Source: Rickettsiales bacterium (lineage in GTDB: Bacteria > Pseudomonadota > Alphaproteobacteria > Rickettsiales > UBA3002). From it: 6,049 nucleotides of DNA. The notes below the pieces were generated by a model. That model saw only the letters and a program-made list of their open reading frames with translations. It did not search any database and was not told the DNA's origin. The position numbers were made by a program, and so were the translations under genes. Shown piece after piece: positions 1 to 5,256 of this stretch; position 1 is the first letter of the stretch; each line of letters opens with the position of its first letter. The stretch spans positions 1 to 6,049 of the forward strand of contig JAJTIB010000214.1 in NCBI GenBank assembly GCA_021300075.1, read 5' to 3'.

Positions 1-2
1 TC

Positions 3-22
3 AGTCGGCACATAGTCGGCAC
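3..22. repeat. Short direct repeat AGTCGGCAC x2
   Basis: AGTCGGCAC occurs at 3-11 and 14-22 with a period of 11 bases, just upstream of tRNA-Leu. It may be part of a longer repeat cut by the window edge. No function can be assigned. Confidence 0.5.
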
Positions 23-36
23 GAGCAAAAAATAAC

Positions 37-123
37 GCCCCCGTGGTGGAATTGGTAGACGCGATGGATTCAAAATCCATTATCTTCACGGATGTGTCAG
101 TTCGAGTCTGACCGGGGGCACCA
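37..123 (+). tRNA. tRNA-Leu (anticodon CAA), CCA encoded
   Basis: The sequence folds as a class II (long variable arm) tRNA. The acceptor stem is GCCCCCG (37-43) with CGGGGGC (113-119), followed by discriminator A120 and an encoded CCA at 121-123. The anticodon stem ATGGA/TCCAT encloses the loop TTCAAAA, giving anticodon CAA, which reads UUG leucine codons. The T-arm contains GTTCGAG and the D-arm the usual TGGTAGAC. The long variable arm fits leucine. Only 36 bases lie upstream, so its promoter is not visible, and no hairpin plus T-run follows it. A minus-strand reading frame stops just after the CCA (125-127), so the tRNA faced a convergent gene before the IS arrived. Confidence 0.96.
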
Positions 124-124
124 A

Positions 125-175
125 CTATTTGAAAACGGAGACGAGGTTTAATCCTTCGGGTATGTCGACTCGTCG
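125..175 (-). pseudogene. C-terminal remnant of the small gene split by the IS
   Basis: Read on the minus strand from the IS left end outward, 175-128 encodes RRVDIPEGLNLVSVFK and stops at TAG (127-125), two bases beyond the CCA of tRNA-Leu. It has no start of its own, and upstream the frame runs into the IS and meets a stop at 224-226. If a 4-bp target duplication is removed (172-175), this frame continues exactly from the N-terminal remnant at 1450-1591, giving a 62-residue protein that would end the zigA transcript. The two 4-bp flanks are not identical (minus strand CGAC here, TCAC at the other side). A deletion, or two different genes, therefore remains possible. The family is not recognised. 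Confidence 0.5.
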
Positions 176-188
176 TGACCTGCTCCCC
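176..188 (+). repeat. Left terminal inverted repeat of the IS
   Basis: TGACCTGCTCCCC, perfectly matched by the complement at 1437-1449. Just inside is a separate 15-bp perfect palindrome, AAACTGAGTCAGTTT (191-205), that is not reproduced at the right end. Confidence 0.93.
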
Positions 189-256
189 GTAAACTGAGTC
201 AGTTTCAGGTAGAGTCTGTAACCCTAATGGCTCTAGGATGGGGCGAGGAGCAGACC

Positions 257-520
257 ATGAAGAAGCGTTTCAGTGAAGAACAGATCATCGCGGTGTTGAA
301 GGAGCAGGAAGCGAAGGGGAAGACATTGGAAGTATGTCGCCGCCACGGCATCAGCCCGGCGACATTTTACAAGTGGAAGGCGAAGTTCGGCGGGATGGAG
401 GTGTCGGACGCACGGCGGCTGCGGGCGCTCGAGGCGGAGAACGCGCGGCTGAAGAAGCTGCTGGCGGAGACGATGCTGGACAACGCCATGCTGAAGGACG
501 TCAACGCAAAAAAGTGGTAA
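257..520 (+). CDS. IS3-family transposase OrfA (87 aa)
   Basis: Small DNA-binding subunit of the transposase, and the N-terminal half of the OrfAB fusion. The start at 257 is preferred over the in-frame ATG at 227 because MKKRFSEEQII is the usual OrfA beginning and GAGGAG (245-250) sits 6 bases upstream. Residues about 19-42 (VCRRHGISPATFYKWKAKFGG) form the helix-turn-helix that binds the inverted repeats. Residues about 48-80 (LRALEAENARLKKLLAE...) form a leucine-zipper coiled coil used for multimerisation. The zero-frame product ends two codons after the slippery AAA-AAG, at TAA 518-520. Alone, this short product usually acts as a regulator of transposition in this family. Family assignment is secure; the group (IS407) is from remembered sequence style. 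Confidence 0.93.
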   Translation: MKKRFSEEQIIAVLKEQEAKGKTLEVCRRHGISPATFYKWKAKFGGMEVSDARRLRALEAENARLKKLLAETMLDNAMLKDVNAKKW

Positions 521-1401
521 CGCCACCCGCGAAGCGTGACGTGGTGGCGTATCTTCGTAAGACGCATGGTGTCAGCGAGCGGCGGGCGTGCCGTGCGCTG
601 GGCATTACGCGGGCGCTGGTGCGTTACCGCTTCACGCACTCCCTCGATACTGCGTTACGCGAGCGATTGCGCACCCTCGCCGGAAAACGACGGCGATTCG
701 GTTATCGGCGTCTGGCGATCCTTCTCACACGCGAGGGATTTATGTGCAACATCAAGAAAATTCGGCGTATATATCGTGAGGAGCAGTTAATGGTAACGCG
801 CCGCAAGGGTCGCAAGAAGGCTACCGGCACCCGCCAGCCATTGCCGAAGCCGGACAGCATTAACCAGGTATGGAGCCTCGACTTCATGAGCGATGCGCTG
901 GCCGATGGCCGGCGCTTCCGTGTGCTGGGCATTATGGATCAGTGCTCGCGCGAATGTCTGGCGCTGGTCGCTGATACCTCGATCGGCGGCGCGCGGGTGG
1001 TACGCGAGCTGGAGGCGCTGGTGCGCCGTCGCGGCAACCCGCATGTCATCGTATCGGACAACGGCACCGAACTCACCAGCCGCGACGTGCTGCAATGGTC
1101 ACGCGCGCAGCGCATCGATTGGCACTATATCACACCGGGCAAGCCACAGCAGAATGGCTTCACCGAGAGCCTGAACGGCAAACTGCGCGATGAATGCCTG
1201 AACGAGCACTGGTTCAGCACGCTTCACGAAGCGCGCACTATCCTCGAAGCATGGCGGCGGGATTATAATACCGTGCGGCCGCATAGTGCGCTCAACTACC
1301 TGACCCCGGCGGAGTTCATCGCCGCACAAGGGGCGGGCGAAGCCAGACTCGGGGTGGTCGCTCCGCCCGCCCCTTGTGCCAACCATCACGCGGAGCTATA
1401 A
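257..1401 (+). CDS. OrfAB fusion transposase by programmed -1 frameshift (about 381 aa)
   Basis: This is the active transposase expected from the element: frame 0 from 257 to 514, then frame -1 from 514 to 1401. OrfA supplies the HTH and leucine zipper; after the slip the protein continues VVTPPAKRDVVAYL and carries an HTH_21-like segment and the rve (DDE) integrase core. In fusion numbering the catalytic triad is D209 (WSLDFMSD), D268 (VSDNGTELTS) and E304 (NGFTESLNGKLRDE). The second Asp and the Glu are separated by 35 residues, the IS3 signature. The C-terminal block DYNTVRPHSALNYLTPAEF is also typical. The parts of the -1 frame before about 508 (from an apparent ATG at 334) are the shadow of orfA and are probably not a separate start. 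All catalytic residues are present, so the enzyme looks functional. Confidence 0.88.
494..550 (+). promoter_or_regulatory. Programmed -1 ribosomal frameshift signal
   Basis: The heptamer A-AAA-AAG at 508-514 is in the correct phase with orfA. Five bases downstream an 8-bp perfect stem, ACGCCACC (520-527) with GGTGGCGT (543-550), can form, with a small CGC/GCG hairpin inside its loop (528-536). An SD-like AAGGA (494-498) sits about 9 bases upstream. Slippery site, downstream structure and upstream SD-like stimulator are the three elements known to raise -1 frameshifting in bacterial IS3 elements and dnaX. Confidence 0.85.
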
Positions 1402-1417
1402 CCATGCAGGACTCTAC

Positions 1418-1591
1418 TTACGACTGGACTAAACTTGGGGAGCAGGTCAGTGAAAGCGGCGCTTCTTCAAACCCAGCCGCAAATTGCGTCAAGGCATCCG
1501 CTTTGTGCTGTAGCGGTTTTATCCCGTCTTTACCTTCAAGGAATGTTTTCGCATCTGGCAGGGGAGGAATGGGGTTTTCTGCATCACTCAT
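1418..1591 (-). pseudogene. N-terminal remnant of a small gene downstream of zigA, truncated by the IS
   Basis: On the minus strand an ORF starts at ATG 1591-1589, overlapping the zigA stop by one base (TGATG), which suggests translational coupling. It begins MSDAENPIPPLPDAKTFLEG and continues for 47 host-encoded residues rich in charged and small residues. The frame then enters the IS right end at 1449 and ends after ten IS-derived residues at TAA (1420-1418). No signal peptide, membrane segment or known motif is visible, and the family is not recognised. Its position as the last gene of an apparent Zur-controlled transcript hints at a zinc-related role, but that is inference. Restored across the IS with the remnant at 125-175 it would be about 62 residues. 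A truncated product may still be made. Confidence 0.6.
1437..1449 (-). repeat. Right terminal inverted repeat of the IS
   Basis: GGGGAGCAGGTCA is the exact complement of the left end. The minus-strand frame of the interrupted host gene runs through this repeat and stops at 1418-1420. Confidence 0.93.
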
Positions 1592-2790
1592 CACGCTGCC
1601 TGTTTCTTCTCACCCCAAACAGGGAACGGATCGGGCAACTGCTTCCAGCCGATTTTTCCTTTTCGCATTTCTTCCGTGGTGAGCAGTGCCGCGTCAAGCA
1701 TCGCAGTGATTTTTTCCTTATCCATACCCACGCCAATCAGCACGAGCTCTTGTCTGCGGTCGCCGTGCTCGCCTTGGAAGTATTTCTTGATGCCAGCGCG
1801 TGCTTCTGGATGCTCTGGCCAATTGTCTTTAGGCACGGCATCCCACCATTTTCCGGCCATTTCATTGCGGCATACCGCGCCAGCCTGTGACCAGTTGCCA
1901 GCGTAATCATAGCGGCTTGCGAGCCAGAAGTAGCCTTTGGAGCGAATAACGCCCGGCCACTCGCTATCAATCAGCCGCTTGAAACGCTCTGGGTGGAATG
2001 GGCGGCGTGAGCGATACACGAAGCTCGAAATGCCGTATTCCTCAGTTTCTGGAACATGCTCTCCGCGCAACTCCTTCAGCCAACCCGGAGCTTGCTCGGC
2101 TTGCTCAAAATCAAAGAGGCCAGTGCCAAGCACCTGATCCAAATCCACCTTGCCAAACTCGGAGGGGACGATTTTTGCTCGTGGGTTCAGCGTGTTCAAA
2201 ATAGCAATCAGCCGCTGCAAATCGTCATGACTGACCAGATCGGCCTTATTCACCACAATGACATCGCAGAATTCAATCTGCTCGTTAATCAGGTCAACCA
2301 CCGTGCGCTCGTCGGCTTCACCCATCGCTTCGCCGCGCTGAATCAGCGTGTCTTGCGACCCATAATCACGCAGGAAGTTGAAGGCATCCACCACCGTCAC
2401 CATCGTGTCGAGCTTGGCGATGTGCGAGAGGCTCTTGCCGTCTTCACCTTCAAACGTGAAGGTTTCCGCCACGGGCAGCGGTTCGGAAATGCCCGTGGAC
2501 TCAATCAGCAGGTAATCAAAGCGATTTTCATTGGCGAGGCGCTCCACCTCCAGCAGCAGATCCTCGCGCAGCGTGCAGCAGATACAGCCATTGCTCATCT
2601 CTACCAGCTTTTCCTGCGTGTGGCTCAGTTCCGCGCCGCCGTTTTTCACCAGCTCGGCGTCGATATTTACCTCGCTCATATCATTGACGATAACCGCCAC
2701 ACGGCGGCCTTCGCGGTTGTTGAGGATGTGGTTCAAGAGAGTTGTTTTCCCGGCTCCTAGAAAGCCGGAAAGGACGGTGACTGGTAACAT
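1591..2790 (-). CDS. zigA: ZigA-type zinc metallochaperone GTPase (COG0523/CobW family, 399 aa)
   Basis: This is a cytoplasmic P-loop GTPase of the G3E family. COG0523 members of this type are thought to hand zinc to client enzymes when zinc is scarce. The Walker A motif GFLGAGKTT is at residues 9-17, the metal-binding GCICC motif (C69, C71, C72) follows MSNG, and the family signature ESTGISEP is at 97-104. The guanine-specificity motif NKAD is at 181-184, and a CobW C-terminal domain runs from about residue 255 (EEYGISSFVYRSRRPFHPERF) to 390. The length of about 400 residues and the wording of these blocks fit ZigA rather than cobalamin CobW. The start at 2790 has AGAGG (2800-2796) five bases upstream. 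The promoter region carries a Zur-like palindrome at 2801-2821, only 10 bp from the start codon, and zur is divergent next door. Both support zinc repression. Confidence 0.93.
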   Translation of the reverse strand: MLPVTVLSGFLGAGKTTLLNHILNNREGRRVAVIVNDMSEVNIDAELVKNGGAELSHTQEKLVEMSNGCICCTLREDLLLEVERLANENRFDYLLIESTGISEPLPVAETFTFEGEDGKSLSHIAKLDTMVTVVDAFNFLRDYGSQDTLIQRGEAMGEADERTVVDLINEQIEFCDVIVVNKADLVSHDDLQRLIAILNTLNPRAKIVPSEFGKVDLDQVLGTGLFDFEQAEQAPGWLKELRGEHVPETEEYGISSFVYRSRRPFHPERFKRLIDSEWPGVIRSKGYFWLASRYDYAGNWSQAGAVCRNEMAGKWWDAVPKDNWPEHPEARAGIKKYFQGEHGDRRQELVLIGVGMDKEKITAMLDAALLTTEEMRKGKIGWKQLPDPFPVWGEKKQAA

Positions 2791-2800
2791 GCTTGCCTCT

Positions 2801-2821
2801 ATTTGTTATATTGTAACAAAT
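2801..2821. promoter_or_regulatory. Putative Zur box 1 (zigA side)
   Basis: The arms ATTTGTTA (2801-2808) and TAACAAAT (2814-2821) are perfect complements. The five central bases extend the symmetry with a single mismatched pair, giving a 21-bp AT-rich palindrome. It resembles the proteobacterial Zur operator pattern (GTTATA...TATAAC-like). It ends 10 bp upstream of the zigA start, where it would block RNA polymerase or early transcription. Binding is inferred from the symmetry and from the adjacent zur and zigA genes. Confidence 0.8.
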
Positions 2822-2844
2822 AATGGTTTTAGCAGCGATTCCAG

Positions 2845-2872
2845 TTGCATGTAAAGCAATTTGTAATAATAT
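2845..2872 (+). promoter_or_regulatory. Possible sigma-70 promoter for zur-selO
   Basis: TTGCAT (2845-2850), a 16-base spacer and TAATAT (2867-2872) form a reasonable -35/-10 pair. The -10 lies inside palindrome 2, so a bound regulator would occlude it. This is pattern matching only. Confidence 0.45.
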
Positions 2873-2881
2873 AACAAATTG
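2857..2881. promoter_or_regulatory. Putative Zur box 2 (zur-selO side)
   Basis: The arms CAATTTGT (2857-2864) and ACAAATTG (2874-2881) are perfect complements. The nine central bases continue the symmetry except for one mismatched pair, giving a 25-bp palindrome. It shares the core TTTGT...ACAAA with box 1 and lies 15 bp upstream of the zur start, overlapping the likely -10. This predicts autorepression of zur and co-repression of selO. Confidence 0.8.
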
Positions 2882-2895
2882 TTTTAGGAGGCATG

Positions 2896-3294
2896 ATGGC
2901 AAGACCAAGCAGCTACCCCGTACACCCGCGTGATTTGGTGCTTAAAGCACTGAAAAATAGCCATAAGCCGATGAGCGCCTATGATTTGCTCGAATGGCTT
3001 AAACCACAGGGCATCAAGGCACCTACCATCATCTATCGTGCGCTTGATGTGCTGATTAAAGAAGGTGCCGTACATAAAATCAAAGAGCTTGGCGCGTTTG
3101 TTGCCTGTGACTGCACGGGCGATCATAAACACGCGCTTTCAGTGCTTACGGTTTGCCATGATTGCCACAAAGTTGCAGAACTGCACGATCACGCAGTGAT
3201 TCATCAGCTTGAATCTCTTAGAGTTCAAGGCGTGCGCCTGACAGAACATGCAGTGATTGAACTCCCCATCACCTGTGAGGCGTGTGCCGCTTAA
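2896..3294 (+). CDS. zur: Zur, zinc-responsive Fur-family transcriptional repressor (132 aa)
   Basis: Dimeric zinc-sensing repressor of zinc uptake and zinc-sparing genes. The winged helix-turn-helix covers about residues 25-65, with the recognition segment APTIIYRALDVLIKEG. Candidate sensory-site residues are H60, C71, H79 and E95, with spacings close to those remembered for E. coli Zur (H77, C88, H96, E111). The structural zinc site is C87-x2-C90 (VCHDC) plus C127-x2-C130 (TCEAC). These cysteines and the neighbouring zigA favour Zur over Fur or PerR. Two adjacent ATGs exist at 2893 and 2896. AGGAGG (2886-2891) is one base from the first and four from the second, so the second was chosen. 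The extended His-rich C-terminal tail of E. coli Zur is absent. Two Zur-like palindromes lie in the divergent promoter region. Confidence 0.9.
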   Translation: MARPSSYPVHPRDLVLKALKNSHKPMSAYDLLEWLKPQGIKAPTIIYRALDVLIKEGAVHKIKELGAFVACDCTGDHKHALSVLTVCHDCHKVAELHDHAVIHQLESLRVQGVRLTEHAVIELPITCEACAA

Positions 3295-3299
3295 ATGCA

Positions 3300-4784
3300 A
3301 TGACGAATAATCACGCCGCTACACACCCAAAAGCCTCTCAAGGCTGGAATATGAAGGCCAGCTACACCACGCTGCCAGCGGATTTTTACACGCGGATTGC
3401 GCCTACGCCAGTGAAAGCGCCAAAGCTGGCGATCTTCAATCACGCGCTTGCCAGTGGTCTTGGCCTTTCACTTGCCGAAACCAACCCCGATGATTTGGCG
3501 AGTATATTTTCCGGCAACGTACTGCTGGAAGGATCAACACCTATCGCACAAGCCTATGCCGGGCATCAGTTCGGCCACTTCACCATGCTCGGCGATGGCC
3601 GGGCGCATTTGCTTGGAGAACAGATCGCCCCAGACGGTAAACGCTATGACATCCAGCTCAAAGGCTCCGGCCAGACGCCATACTCCCGCCGTGGTGATGG
3701 CCGCGCTGCACTTGCCCCCATGCTGCGCGAATATCTCATCAGCGAAGCCATGCACGCGCTGGGCATCTCCACTACGCGCAGCCTCGCGGTGGTGACGACG
3801 GGCGAGCCGGTCTTCCGCGATACGGTGCAGCAAGGTGCGATCCTGACCCGCGTGGCCGCAAGCCACATTCGCGTCGGCACGTTTGAATATGCTGCTGCGC
3901 GTGAGGACAGAGAGGGCTTAAAAGCACTCACCGATTATGCGATCAACCGCCACTATCCTGAACTAAGCAGCCACGATACTCCCTATCTTGCTTTCCTGAA
4001 TACCGTCATCGAACGGCAAGCCAAGTTGGTGGCAAGCTGGATGCATGTGGGCTTCATCCACGGCGTGATGAACACTGACAACATGACCATCAGCGGTGAG
4101 ACGATTGATTATGGTCCCTGCGCCTTTATGGATCGCTTTGCGATGGACACGGTGTTCAGCTCTATCGACCGCAACGGGCGATATGCATTCGGTAATCAGG
4201 CAAGCATCGCGCAGTGGAATCTCGCACGATTCGCTGAAACTTTGCTACCATTGTTGCATGAAGATATGCAGCAATCCGCCGATCTCGCCGAATCCGCGAT
4301 TGAGGGATATAGCGCAATCTTCAACGAAGCATGGCTTTCCGGCATGCGCCGCAAGCTAGGGGTCTTTGGCGAGGAAGCCGACGATCTGACGCTTATCCAA
4401 TCATTGCTCGAATGGATGCAACACACAGGCGCGGATTACACCACCACCTTCCGTGCTCTCATCAGTGATACCATACCCAACGGTGATGCGTATCAATCCA
4501 CCGCGTTTCAGGATTGGCACATACGCTGGCAGGCGCGGCTTGCGCGGAATCCCAAACCCCTTAAATCCTCCTTCTGCCTGATGCGTGCCAATAACCCCCT
4601 CATCATCCCCCGCAACCAGCATGTGGAGGATGCGCTCGCTGCTGCAGAAGAAGGCAACTTAACGCCTTTCCATGCATTGCTCGAATCCGTGCAACACCCG
4701 TTTGATGAAACCGAAAGCAATTTACCGTACCGCACACCACCTGCGCACGCTAACCGGAACTACCAGACATTTTGCGGGACGTAG
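3300..4784 (+). CDS. selO: SelO/YdiU protein adenylyltransferase (AMPylating pseudokinase, 494 aa)
   Basis: SelO uses a kinase-like fold with ATP bound in flipped orientation to transfer AMP to Ser, Thr or Tyr of target proteins, and is linked to oxidative-stress responses. In numbering from 3300, residues recalled as essential in Pseudomonas syringae SelO align with exact spacing: K121 (QLKGSG), E144 (LREYLISEAM), R184, D260 and N261 (NTDN), and D270 (DYG). The glycine-rich GDGR is at 98-101 and RRGDGRAAL follows the Lys. The protein is full length, ending TFCGT. ATG 3300 is preferred over GTG 3282 (inside zur) and ATG 3351, because the GWNMKASYTTLP stretch before 3351 resembles the conserved N-terminal GWxFDNSYxxLP. 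No strong SD precedes it, so coupling to zur (5-bp gap) is likely. The redox Cys of E. coli SelO's activation segment aligns with non-Cys residues here, while C274 and C492 are present. Confidence 0.94.
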   Translation: MTNNHAATHPKASQGWNMKASYTTLPADFYTRIAPTPVKAPKLAIFNHALASGLGLSLAETNPDDLASIFSGNVLLEGSTPIAQAYAGHQFGHFTMLGDGRAHLLGEQIAPDGKRYDIQLKGSGQTPYSRRGDGRAALAPMLREYLISEAMHALGISTTRSLAVVTTGEPVFRDTVQQGAILTRVAASHIRVGTFEYAAAREDREGLKALTDYAINRHYPELSSHDTPYLAFLNTVIERQAKLVASWMHVGFIHGVMNTDNMTISGETIDYGPCAFMDRFAMDTVFSSIDRNGRYAFGNQASIAQWNLARFAETLLPLLHEDMQQSADLAESAIEGYSAIFNEAWLSGMRRKLGVFGEEADDLTLIQSLLEWMQHTGADYTTTFRALISDTIPNGDAYQSTAFQDWHIRWQARLARNPKPLKSSFCLMRANNPLIIPRNQHVEDALAAAEEGNLTPFHALLESVQHPFDETESNLPYRTPPAHANRNYQTFCGT

Positions 4785-4828
4785 GATTACTAAATTAAGT
4801 CTTTTTGCAGCTGTATTATGTAAGAAAA

Positions 4829-4885
4829 TGAAAGCCTAGCGTTTCGCAAGAAACTTTCACCTCCCGTAAGCGAGCCAGAGGTGAA
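4829..4885. repeat. Overlapping inverted repeats that can form alternative hairpins
   Basis: GTTTC (4841-4845) pairs with GAAAC (4850-4854) around a GCAA tetraloop. TTCACCTC (4856-4863) pairs with GAGGTGAA (4878-4885) across a 14-base loop. The bases TTTCA (4855-4859) can instead pair with TGAAA (4829-4833) to enclose the tetraloop hairpin, so two of the stems exclude each other. A role is not known. Confidence 0.55.
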
Positions 4886-5004
4886 TGGTTCAAGTTATCG
4901 AATGATGACGTGAAGATACTTCGCAAAAGAAAATTCATGTAAAAACATAGAACTCCCTGAAACCATTGCTATCGCTGGTGTTTGGGATAATTGAGTCCTC
5001 TTTG

Positions 5005-5073
5005 GTGGTGATTCTGCAATAACACGAACCAAAAACCTAGAACTCCGCAGAATTCCTGGTCAGAAGCCACCAC
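5005..5073. repeat. Long imperfect stem-loop downstream of tRNA-Ala
   Basis: GTGGTG (5005-5010) with CACCAC (5068-5073) and ATTCTGC (5011-5017) with GCAGAAT (5047-5053) stack on the left strand, with a 14-base bulge on the right and a 29-base loop. It lies 30-100 bp downstream of tRNA-Ala on the minus strand. It has no T-run, so it is not a standard intrinsic terminator. Confidence 0.5.
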
Positions 5074-5102
5074 GGAGGAATCGAACTATATTCATGAAGT
5101 TA

Positions 5103-5178
5103 TGGTGGAGCATAACGGAGTCGAACCGTTGACCTCTTCCATGCCATGGAAGCGCTCTACCAGCTGAGCTAATGCCCC
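5103..5178 (-). tRNA. tRNA-Ala (anticodon GGC), CCA encoded
   Basis: On the minus strand the gene begins GGGGCATTAGCTCAG and ends with discriminator A and CCA (5105-5103). The acceptor stem GGGGCAT pairs with ATGCTCC and includes the G3:U70 wobble that identifies alanine tRNAs. The anticodon stem CTTCC/GGAAG holds loop ATGGCAT, giving anticodon GGC. The T-arm carries GGTTCGACTCC and the D-arm GCTGGTAGAGC. A likely promoter lies about 50-80 bp upstream. Confidence 0.97.
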
Positions 5179-5187
5179 GTATTCAAG

Positions 5188-5203
5188 ACCTGCTTCAGCA
5201 GGT
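5188..5203. repeat. Hairpin in the 5' leader of the tRNA-Ala precursor
   Basis: ACCTGCTTCAGCAGGT forms a 6-7 bp stem with a 2-4 base loop. It lies nine bases upstream of the mature tRNA 5' end on the minus strand. It would sit in the pre-tRNA leader removed by RNase P. Confidence 0.6.
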
Positions 5204-5226
5204 GTCGGCAACGTATTGGGAATGCC

Positions 5227-5255
5227 GCTATAATGGGTTTTTGGAGGCCGCGCAA
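5227..5255 (-). promoter_or_regulatory. Likely promoter of tRNA-Ala
   Basis: On the minus strand TTGCGC (5255-5250) and TATAGC (5232-5227) are separated by 17 bases. Transcription would begin near 5220, leaving about 40 bases of leader before the mature tRNA. Confidence 0.5.
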
Positions 5256-5256
5256 G

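Larger units (their letters stand above)
176..1449 (+). mobile_element. Complete IS3-family insertion sequence, IS407-type (1274 bp)
   Basis: The ends are perfect 13-bp inverted repeats: TGACCTGCTCCCC at 176-188 and its complement at 1437-1449, with the 5'-TG...CA-3' termini of the IS3 family. A second conserved block, GTAGAGTC, lies at 209-216 and inverted at 1410-1417, one base out of register, so the full imperfect repeat spans about 40 bp. Inside are orfA and orfB in the relative -1 arrangement with an A6G slippery site. Length, OrfA style (KKRFSEEQII) and OrfB DDE motifs point to the IS407 group; the exact IS name cannot be given without a search. No exact target-site duplication is seen (left flank GTCG, right flank GTGA), although this group usually makes 4 bp. 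Both reading frames are intact, so it could be active. Confidence 0.93.
4785..5102. other. Gene-free region with several inverted repeats
   Basis: No convincing reading frame or known RNA gene is seen between selO and tRNA-Ala. The region lies at the 3' ends of two convergent units, yet no hairpin followed by a T-run was found. It holds a GCAA tetraloop hairpin (4841-4854), an 8-bp stem TTCACCTC/GAGGTGAA (4856-4885), a long imperfect stem (5005-5073), and TAGAACTCC repeated at 4949-4957 and 5038-5046. A structured 3' UTR or an unrecognised small RNA is possible. Confidence 0.6.

Noticed and set aside
140..174. GACGAG/CTCGTC inverted repeat as a terminator for tRNA-Leu
   Set aside because: The stem is only 6 bp with a 23-base loop and no T-run; it lies within the C-terminal coding remnant.
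334..513. Apparent upstream start of orfB (MSPPRHQPGDILQ...)
   Set aside because: This part is the -1 frame shadow of orfA. Real OrfB homology begins right after the slippery site, so translation by frameshift is the better explanation.
1435..1890. 151-residue plus-strand ORF
   Set aside because: It is antisense to the 3' end of zigA and the truncated downstream gene, and no recognisable motif or RBS supports it.
2056..2760. 234-residue plus-strand ORF
   Set aside because: It lies wholly antisense to zigA, whose motifs are unmistakable, and has no family features of its own.
3534..3931. Minus-strand ORFs of 95-110 residues inside selO
   Set aside because: They overlap the conserved catalytic part of selO in antisense and show no independent family.
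5066..5086. Possible tRNA fragment or attachment site next to tRNA-Ala (minus strand GTTCGATTCCTCCGTGG)
   Set aside because: It contains a T-loop-like GTTCGATTC, but the flanking bases do not form a T-stem or acceptor end and do not repeat the tRNA-Ala 3' end.
4785..5102. Known structured RNA (SRP RNA, tmRNA, 6S, RNase P)
   Set aside because: The diagnostic conserved segments I could look for were not found on either strand.
5229..5234. Perfect TATAAT on the plus strand
   Set aside because: No good -35 precedes it and no plus-strand gene follows; the same bases overlap the minus-strand -10 of tRNA-Ala.
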